Source: Trichuris trichiura (Eukaryota; Nematoda; Enoplea; Trichinellida; Trichuridae). From it: a DNA stretch of 64,000 nucleotides. The DNA is taken from NCBI GenBank assembly GCA_037903355.1, contig JBAJFE010000032.1, forward strand, positions 372,001-436,000. The letters run 5' to 3'. The first letter of the stretch is position 1. Every line of letters starts with the position of its first letter. Shown here one piece after another: positions 56,499 to 64,000 of the stretch. Below the pieces are notes generated by a model. That model saw only the letters and a list, made by a program, of their open reading frames with translations, had not been told where the DNA came from and did not search any database. The position numbers and the translations under genes are program-made.

Positions 56499-57941
56499 AT
56501 GGTTACCAAGAAAGCAATTGGTCCGTATTTCCAATCGTTGAGAGCGTTTGCAGCGTCCGTTTCCGGCGAACAACCTTATCCGAATCAAAGTCGAGGAGTC
56601 ATCAGTCCGCAAGTGCAAGAGGCTATCCGAAGAGAAGACTATAAGCCAAGGCATCATCCAGGTCACTTCGGATTGCCCATTGTCGATCTTCCGGAACCGC
56701 TTTGGATATCGGCGACGAAGCAGTTGTCGTTTCACGAACTCAAACCGCTCAAGCTCGGTGCTACTCGCCTAGCCGATGTTCTGTCAATGCGTAAGCCGCC
56801 AATGAGCGCCAAAGAGATGTACCTGAAAGCCCTTCAGGTGAAATCATCCATTATTGACCACTTTAAACAAAAAGCCGAAGTCAAAGGCTTGAAATGGCCT
56901 CCGGAAGATGAAACAGACGAAGAACAAGAAAAGCGTAATCGTATGCTGGAGCGTATGGTTACCAAAAAGTTGAAATCTACGGTATACAATTGGAGACCTA
57001 TTGTTTTCAATACGGAGGCAAAATGTCTGATGTATTTAATAGCACGACTGCCGCCAAATTATGCAGTCACATTGCGTGTCTTAAGGGAAATCAAGCAAAG
57101 AGTGCCGGACTTTGTGCCGACTACCGTGTTTGATTATGGTTCTGGTCTAGGTACCCTCCACTGGGTGTGCCAGTCGCTCTGGCCTGATGCAATGAAAGAA
57201 ATGTTTATGGTAGACACGAGCTCTGACATGAACGACTTAGCTGCTAGTCTGCTCCAGAACAACTTTGGTGATATACCTAAAGAGATCACTATGCGTCAGT
57301 TTCTACCCGCCAGTAGTGATAGACAGTACGATTTGGTTTTCTCTGCTTATTCGTTAATGGAATGCCCGGAAGCTGAGCAGCGAGTATATGTTGTTCAAAA
57401 TCTGTGGAGAAAAACGTCAGACTTTTTGGTTATAGTAGAAAACGGTAGTAAAGCTGGTCATCACTTGATTCTGGAAGCCAGAGATCATCTTTTGAAACTT
57501 ACTAAGGAGTCGGAGTGCGTGCGGGACTTCATTTTTGCTCCGTGTCCTCACGATTTGTTATGTCCAAGGGCGGAGGGCCGTTTGCCTTGCAACTTTGCCG
57601 CAATGTATTATCCCTTTAAATTCGTTGGCACCAAACGCAACTCTCAATGCGAGTTGTTTAGCTATATTGTTTTTCGAAAAGGTCAAGGGACAAAGCAATC
57701 GTTTTGCTCGCGTGTCGTCGACGAACCGCTTTTTCGGCGAAAACATATTTGGTGCAAGGTTTGCTCAGAGCGCGGACTTATTGAAAAATTGGTAATGACG
57801 AAACGACAAAGCGGCAGCGAACTTTATCGAATTGCCAAGACGACTACATGGGGTGATCTGCTTCCAGCTGTGCCGCACAACAGTCTGCAACCAGGAGGCG
57901 AAGATGACTCTGATTCCAACCGGTCAGATAAGTTGACTTAA
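56499..57941 (+). CDS. mettl17: METTL17 / Rsm22-type mitochondrial ribosome assembly factor
   Basis: An intronless 480-residue frame encoding a mitochondrial methyltransferase-like protein needed for small-subunit assembly (family knowledge). The SAM-fold motif I is FDYGSGLGT (D212-G218). Downstream are VFSAYSLMECP and the family signature FAPCPHDLLCPR followed by RLPCNF. C349, C355 and C364, with C419 or C422 of HIWCKVC, match the four-cysteine pattern reported to hold a 4Fe-4S cluster. The N-terminus (LRAFAASVSGEQ) is plausible as a mitochondrial presequence. The SAM-motif region and Cys residues are intact, so function is expected. The upstream spacer has TTTATAG/GTTTTTACATG, a candidate splice or trans-splice acceptor. 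ATTAAA at 57976 may be the poly(A) signal. Confidence 0.92.
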   Translation: MVTKKAIGPYFQSLRAFAASVSGEQPYPNQSRGVISPQVQEAIRREDYKPRHHPGHFGLPIVDLPEPLWISATKQLSFHELKPLKLGATRLADVLSMRKPPMSAKEMYLKALQVKSSIIDHFKQKAEVKGLKWPPEDETDEEQEKRNRMLERMVTKKLKSTVYNWRPIVFNTEAKCLMYLIARLPPNYAVTLRVLREIKQRVPDFVPTTVFDYGSGLGTLHWVCQSLWPDAMKEMFMVDTSSDMNDLAASLLQNNFGDIPKEITMRQFLPASSDRQYDLVFSAYSLMECPEAEQRVYVVQNLWRKTSDFLVIVENGSKAGHHLILEARDHLLKLTKESECVRDFIFAPCPHDLLCPRAEGRLPCNFAAMYYPFKFVGTKRNSQCELFSYIVFRKGQGTKQSFCSRVVDEPLFRRKHIWCKVCSERGLIEKLVMTKRQSGSELYRIAKTTTWGDLLPAVPHNSLQPGGEDDSDSNRSDKLT

Positions 57942-58158
57942 ACTATGTCTGCTAAGATTTTTACCGCTTATTCAAATTAAAAGTGTTCTTGTTTTAAGGC
58001 TCATTTTGCAACTCGCTGAACTGAGTTAATTTTTATCTAGCACAGGCGTGATAAATAGGACATGCCAGCTTTCCACGCAGTGAGTCCTAATGGCTCCTGA
58101 GCTCTACAGGAGCGAAACCGTTGTATACACTTAACACAAACAACGAAGAGCTGTCGAG

Positions 58159-58211
58159 ACGTTTCTGATGCCGTTGTCAGGCTTACTGGGTGACAACGGC
58201 ATCAGAAACGT
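58159..58211. repeat. Perfect 21-bp inverted repeat (hairpin)
   Basis: ACGTTTCTGATGCCGTTGTCA (58159-58179; 21 bases, shown as arm landmarks ACGTTTCTGATG and CCGTTGTCA) pairs without mismatch with 58191-58211 across the 11-nt loop GGCTTACTGGG. It lies about 220 bp past METTL17 and just beyond the end of the Penelope-like fragment. It does not look like a T-run terminator. Confidence 0.9.
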
Positions 58212-58224
58212 TCCACCAACGCAG

Positions 58225-58460
58225 CGAGACTAAGCGAACTGGCCCTCGTTAGATGGGACGATGTTTAGTCTTTTGGCCAGTGCTGCTTCCTCAACTTCAT
58301 CCAGTGGCTTAGAATTCAAATTTACTACAAGTTTTTCAAAATTACACCTATAGCATAGTTGACGTTGGGCTGAACGTGTGAATGTTGCCAAACAGGTTAA
58401 GTACAAAGCGTCAGGCTGATGATGGCATTTGGAGTGTCCTGAAAGCTGCATGTTTTTCGA
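58225..58460 (-). pseudogene. Penelope-like element N-terminal fragment
   Basis: The minus-strand frame 58230-58451 contains FEKLVVNLNSKPLDEVEEAALAKRLNIVP (landmarks VVNLNSKPL, EEAALAKRLNIVP), matching the NLSxKxLTxxExxLLxKGLxF segment that precedes the reverse transcriptase in Penelope-like and some other non-LTR elements. The Gly of KGL is Arg. Stops follow soon after, and no reverse transcriptase core is found nearby. Confidence 0.5.
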
Positions 58461-58806
58461 TCAAGCCTAACAAACAGCTTTTCCAAGCGTAAAAAATCAT
58501 GAAGCTAAAAGGGATCGATGCAAACATATGGCGCAAACTGTTGGCATGCTTTACTTCGTGATCGGAGGGTAGTCAGAACTTACGCTGCATTAAGACTTTT
58601 TTGATGTATCTGTGCTTTCCCTAAGAGAAAGTCAATACATTTTGTAATCATCGTTTATTGTTTCTTGTTTCTCTCGTCAGTGCCACGCATGAATGAATTT
58701 ATGCGTACGCTGGCTGTAAATATGAAGTTGGAATGAATGGCGCTCATTTTGATTTTTCTGTTACGCGGGATTTATGCTACCTGCTAAAACAGCGTCTGTT
58801 GTGATA

Positions 58807-60667
58807 CCGTGTTTCCCCCATAATAAGACCTGGTTTTATATTTATTTTTCTTTCAAAAAACATGGCAGGTTTGACTTTCCGGCGTGTCTGATATTTTCAG
58901 GTACCCCACTCTACACTTGTTTATTTATTTGTGTGCAGAAGCCCATACGAAGCATAAATGTGAAGGAAGAAAAATATTGAAACACCTAGAATAAGAACTA
59001 TGAATGCACGGCGGGAAAAATGTTTAAATAGCTACGCTTATTCGAGCAGAGTCATGTCATCATTTTCTGGGACGTCTTCATAAGTCTCCAAGATCTGAAT
59101 TCCGGCCTGAATTTCTTCCGACTTCATTTCTTGCGGGACCATTGAGCCCATCCTCTCGTGTCTTGCAATAGAGTTCTCCTTAAACGAACATTCCTTGTCC
59201 AAGTAGCTTACTGATAGAGCATTGGCAACACCGCTGTCAGTGATTTTGTCCCCAGTGAGTTCTTCACCCAAGTCACAGCTTCTTGCAGCCTGGGCCTCAT
59301 AAAGTTTCCACGCTGATTTCTCTCCATTTTATTTTCAATTTAGTAATTGACTTCACTGCGCAAATTGTCTTTGAATGGCTTGTTTATTCCAATATGAAGA
59401 GTCTGGAGGTAGGCAGTCATTCCTGCAGGAATCATTAACTAAACTATTCTCTCTGAAAGAAAGTTCTTCGTTTCTTTAGAGCAGCGAATGACAGCTGAAT
59501 CCCAGACTATCATTCCTCTTTGACCACCTCGCGAAATAAGTGGCAGCACTAAATCGACCCATTTCCTTATAACTGACTGTGTGCACCAGACTTTTTCGGT
59601 TTTAAGAACATAAATACCTAAAACACGCTCAATTTCGGTTTTCCTTTCCTTTGTAATGATTAGTGGAGAGATTTTCTTTCTGTCCAAACGCATAGCTAGC
59701 AGAAGGAATGTAGATTAACGAGGTTTCCCTAAGGTCAATTGTTGTTTGAAATTTTTGGTCCATAAACACTGCAGTTTCATCCATAGCAATCGCGTGAGAC
59801 AGTTTGTATTTAAAAAAATTGATTCTGTCAATAAAGAACTTGAATGTGAATGCACGTTTGATAACTTCAGTACCTTCAAACTTGAACAATGTTGTCGATC
59901 TCCTTAGTGACAGTTCATGTCGCTGAAGGAAGTTATCCAGCCAGTGCTGTAACGCTTTGAATTTTTCTATGGATATCTCTAAGTGTGATGCCACTACAAG
60001 GGCTAATTCCTGAACATCAGACCTACGCGCAATGAAAACTTTTGTGCTCTCCTGTCAGCAATGCATTCACAAATGATGTCCTCAAGCTCAGGAATAAATG
60101 GCTGCCAACCTGATCCGCATTTCCGCTTCCCTGTATTTCCCTCGTCCATCTTTTGATAGAGTTTATCGTACTGTGCTCGCCATTTTCGAACCATTCGGTG
60201 ATCAAGCTTTCTCTCTTTGCACAAAGCCGTTAGATTTTTGCCTCTTGAGCCCTTCATGACTACTTTCTTGTACTCGACACTATAACTTTTTCTTTTAGCA
60301 GGCATCTTCCCTGAGAGTGAAAATAATGTTCCCTTTTTTATGCACTTTTGCACCAACCTGTTGCACACAAAAATGCAAAAATTACTAGGAGAATTCGTTC
60401 GGACGGATTGCGTCAAACATCACTACAAACGAACATGTACCAAATCGCTTTACTCGTAAACTCAACAGTACACTAATTTAACCATACAAAAGCTGTATTT
60501 TAAGATACGATACGCCCGTCACATTTTCCAACGGATTTGCCAAATATGCCTTTCTGGAGGATGGTCGCAACTGGGCCTTATTTTCAGGGAGAGCCTATAT
60601 TAACGAGCACCCTAAAAGTCGTGCTATGGCGTATCTTCAGGGTGGTCTTGTTACAAGGGAAACACGG
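58807..60667 (-). mobile_element. pogo-type DNA transposon with decayed transposase
   Basis: The left end (TA)CCGTGTTTCCCCCATAATAAG and the right end CACGG(TA), where GGGAAACACGG is the inverted match, give TIRs and TA duplications at 58805-58806 and 60668-60669. The 1.86-kb span suits a complete pogo element. It contains the transposase relic on the minus strand. Confidence 0.7.
59038..60303 (-). pseudogene. pogo/DDE transposase, frameshifted, third catalytic Asp replaced
   Basis: Read on the minus strand in several frames: a Brinker-type DNA-binding start (MPAKRKSYSVEYKKVVM ... LTALCKERKLDHRMVRKWRAQYD), a second helix-turn-helix (LQHWLDNFLQRHELSLRRSTTLF), first catalytic Asp (AIAMDETAVF), second (MIVWDSAVIR), and the third region IPAGMTAYLQTLHIGINKPF near 59400-59450. 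The family has TLDIG at that point, so the catalytic Asp is His here. At least two frame changes and an in-frame stop break the gene. The C-terminal ITDSGVANAL ... YEDVPENDDMTLLE is recognisable. Confidence 0.8.
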
Positions 60668-60669
60668 TA

Positions 60670-63600
60670 TAATCATTCAGAGCTTTCAGCAGAAAAAGAG
60701 AACTTATATAAGTATAAAAATGAAGCACGTTCGTTTAATATATTGATAATAGAGCTCAGAGCAGTAGTAACTCCGTCCGGTGTTAGAGAAGATTCATCCA
60801 CTCATTCATTAGGACGTTTTGCAATTGGGCTTATGAAATTAAGGTTATTACTTTTGTAGCGGTTGCGTTGTGAATCACAATCAAGTATTATAATTAATTT
60901 CTACGTTAACACAACGCCGCAATGTTTCGTGGTCATAATATTTTTTGGCATAAATCTTATTACGTATGGTGAGTGAGATTCTGATTCTATTGCAATTGAT
61001 GCAGGGCGACCTGCTGTAAATGCAGAGTACAGTGTTTTCATCAGCAGTCATTGTTCCTCTTTACATGCTTCACAAATGGTTCAATGTTTTAATCGAACAA
61101 TGGTTGTTGTTTGTGCAACTAACTTATAACCGGTACAATGCCCAATAAAAACTGGAATTGCTGTCACTTCGTTACCCAATTCTCGCTTGAATTTCAGTGC
61201 TTAAATGATGAATTAAAGTTGGTTTAGTTTAACAGCAAATGCCCCTATTCCTTTTCACTGTTTCGGTATTGTTTCCTTATTTATATACTTGTTAGCCTAT
61301 GAACAAACCTCAACAACTATCAATGAAATCTTTCTGCTAACGTTAACGTTTAAAAAATGGCCGCTGCATGTTTTGCCAGGAAAATTTTATGAGTACGTGA
61401 CGTCAAGTTCAATAAGCAATACAGGTTTAAATGCGCTTCCTGATTACCAAAGCCACTTATCTACGTTGGCTTTACTAATCAGTATTCAAAAGTCGCGCTT
61501 ATAATTATACCTCCAATTTTATAAACCACGTTTAGATGATAGCTTTCTTACTTCTGAAATTTCCACGAAGCAAGGAAAAAATGCTAAAAATGCGCATTTC
61601 ATGAATCACCACCGTCGCCGTACTTGTTCAGTAATACAAATGAATGAGTTCAGTAAGAAACAGAAGCGCTGCATCCCTGTCTTGCATAATTTATTTCAGT
61701 AGCGCTCGGTGTGATTTTGTTTATGCATAATTCTGTACACACTTTCAATGAGTCTTGACTGCAGCAATTTTTTGTTCCTTCCGATGATACACTGCCTAAT
61801 TATTGAGGAATAATGCCTGAAGCCTGTGGGACGTGAAATACACTTGCAGGCTTTGCTGCAAGGATACCAATGACAAACAGAGTTCGCTTTGTAAAAGATT
61901 CACGAGCTACGTGACGAAGTAATGTTTCCTTGGCGTCATTGTCGCTACTTTAAAACTACTTATTTCTCCCGCTCAGTTTTCCTCTGTTACTTTTTCTTTA
62001 AAACGTGCTACGTTGTTGAAGGTTTGAGCGTTCGCAATATGCATAAGTGCAATAGGCTTCAAAAGCATCCGACTCCATTTACCATATGAGCAATAACATA
62101 AATTTGATATACTTTTCTCGTGGGTAGTTGCAGAAGGAAGCTGACGAAAGATTTGTCAGTTAGCTTGAAAAGAGCCATAAGCAGTTTGATCATTTGCTTG
62201 CGTTTGTCGTTAAAAAGTAGGATTTGAAAACTTGGCGTGAAGTAGAATGGCTGACGTCATTCGAAAACTTCTCCGCAAAAATGCCTCTATGCCACGTATC
62301 TCTGTCTCAAGGAAATGGTCCCTTTGCAGTCTTGCTTGACGTATTCTCTGCAACTATATTTTTTTCGTGTAAAAAATCCAGCTTGCGCACTTTGCGCACT
62401 GGTAAGCAAACTTATCTGTAGGTAAATTAAAAATTCCATTTTGCCAAGAATCGTACACTATTGCTAGTATGTTGACTGCTACGTTAAGCGTAGGACAAGT
62501 TATCGCTTCAGGTTATACAACTGTAACATTTCTATTTGTTTCTTTTTGAGGAAGTCAATCTGTCACTGTTACTATTGCCCAATGTTACTTGATGCGTGAC
62601 TGCTTGACTGAACGCATGTCATCATTCCGTCACACAATGAACGTGGGCGCAAGTATGGCCGCTGAGCACTTTCTCAGTTGATCAGTATGTTCAAAGCCGT
62701 TTTGGCGTACCGCTGGTCAGGTAATCATGAAGGCTTTTCTCGCGATTGGTTGGGCCATTGCTCTGTTAGTGACTAGCAAATGTCAGACACCACAAGAAAA
62801 CGTACGTTAGCTTATAACGTTGCTGGAACACGTTTTATGATGGAAGCCAAAGTGTGCCGCTTTTCGCTAGTTGAATCAGTTGCTTTCTCTCGCGCTTGCC
62901 TTTAAGCTTATATAGGTAGCGAATAAGGTCCGCAAAATTTTCAAAAAAGAAAGCAAGACATCATAAACATAGATTCCAGTAATTAAAGCTTTTTTATTTA
63001 ATGCACACTAGCTCAGCAATGCTTCTAAGTTCATTCGAATGTTGCATGCAAGCGTTAGCTATTTTTTCTCGTTGCTTAAGTCAACCGGAAACGCATGAAA
63101 CCAATTTTACGACAGTAAACTAACAATACAGAGAGCAAACATTATGAAACCTACACTAGCATACTTTGTTTTCAAAGAATTAACGTGTTTAAATAATGCA
63201 CCCTGCTCAGGCTTCTACGCTAAGGTGCGCAGGGTGACTGTAAAATGAAAAGTAAGCTTTCGGGATTCATTTTTAGGAAGCTCCACCTTTCTAAGTGAGC
63301 TTTTTTGATGGTTAATCTCTCTTTATTGGGTATATGATATTTTTTCCGTGCTACGATGAAAGAATGATCTTATTATGGCGTTCTTGCGTTCGCCCATCTT
63401 AAATCGTAGCCAAGGACGAAGCTTTCGGCCCCGCGTAATCCGTTATCTGAATGTCGTAGGATCGAAAGGTTTCGTCTTATACTCATTTTACATGAAAGGA
63501 CTTGCTTGAAAAATGAAACTTTACGGAATCGCTAAGTTGCTGCTGAAGATGAAGCATGCTTGATGATGTAAATATCTTAACTATGGTCCGTTGAAGCACA
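60670..63600. other. No recognised gene
   Basis: A/T-rich DNA with only short frames (under 80 codons), no transposon motif and no RNA gene recognised. Confidence 0.4.
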
Positions 63601-63609
63601 CTGAAATGG

Positions 63610-63785
63610 TAGTCCGTTTACGAACATTTTTTATAGAAAACGAACCCGTTCATTCACACAAAAATTTCTTTTCATCCGTGGAGCTTTCCGAAGGCATTTT
63701 GGCGGGTCGTTAGCCTGTAAAAGCGCACTCCGAAAGCTTCACGAATGAAAACCAGTTTTCGTGAGAACTGAACATGTTCGTATTC
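63610..63785. mobile_element. Imperfect fold-back with CCGAAAGCTT motifs
   Basis: CGAACATTTTTTATAG ... GAACCCGTTCATTCACAC ... GTGGAGCTTTCCGAAGGC pairs imperfectly with CTCCGAAAGCTTCACGAATGAAAACCAG ... GAACATGTTCG. The GGCGGGTCG centre and CCGAAAGCTTCACG arm resemble the other fold-back insertions in this window. No clear target duplication was found. Confidence 0.45.
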
Positions 63786-64000
63786 CTCAAAGAGTGTTTA
63801 TAAAAAAATTTCAGCCGTTACAAATGGTATAATATAAACAATGCTCACGGAGCATATAGAAAAGGAAGCTTCTGTAACATGCGGCACCTGGCGTGGGTAA
63901 CCATTTTGTAACGGCCTTACGCTTCGCTGCTGTTATCAGTTCAGCGGCTTTCCCAACTTAATGATCTTTCCTGCAGGTGCTAAGCGATGGACGCAAGAAC

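Noticed and set aside
1..64000. tRNA, rRNA or CRISPR-like arrays
   Set aside because: No cloverleaf with matching box A and box B, no rRNA-like conserved blocks and no regularly spaced direct repeats were seen on reading; a tRNAscan or covariance-model search would be needed to exclude them fully.

Overview
The window looks like nuclear DNA of a small-genome animal, most likely a clade I (enoplean) nematode such as Trichuris. The reasons are animal-specific genes (a TRPC channel, the gamma-secretase subunit PEN-2, methionine synthase reductase, a RILP-like protein, METTL17), very short introns (mostly 45-70 bp) with some GC-AG splice sites, and fossils of Penelope-like, pogo/Tigger and Ty3/Gypsy elements. 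The genus is inferred, not proven.

Region 1 (1-28747) lies between two long inverted arms. About 1-3300 reappears in reverse complement at about 24800-28747, interrupted by younger insertions. Inside are an intronless TRPC-type channel gene (5333-7564), a short hairpin insertion just past its poly(A) signal, a MITE-like element (11.7-12.3 kb), and two paralogous two-exon genes of unknown family on the minus strand (14160-14700 and 19456-20072). The rest shows no recognisable coding.

Region 2 (28.7-33.5 kb) is gene-poor and holds one solo retroelement end.

Region 3 (33.5-58 kb) is the conventional gene-bearing part, all on the plus strand: a RILP-like coiled-coil adaptor (8 exons), PEN-2 (single exon), an unrecognised multi-exon gene, MTRR (13 exons), a bZIP factor (6 exons), an unrecognised intronless gene and METTL17 (intronless). 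These act in unrelated processes: membrane traffic, intramembrane proteolysis, cobalamin/methionine metabolism, transcription and mitochondrial ribosome assembly. Only the last two are close enough to suggest co-transcription.

Region 4 (58-64 kb) holds a perfect 21-bp hairpin, a Penelope-like N-terminal fragment, a decayed pogo/DDE transposon with one catalytic Asp changed to His, and unannotatable sequence.

The most notable signals are: (i) a dispersed family of short, often fold-back insertions with 13-15 bp target duplications and a CTGANGA...GAAA core resembling the hammerhead ribozymes of Penelope-like elements; (ii) the 28.7-kb inverted-repeat segment with its own gene content; (iii) the unknown two-exon paralogue pair; and (iv) a 14-bp tandem duplication in MTRR that breaks the spliced reading frame but puts the neighbouring 55-bp intron in frame if it is retained.
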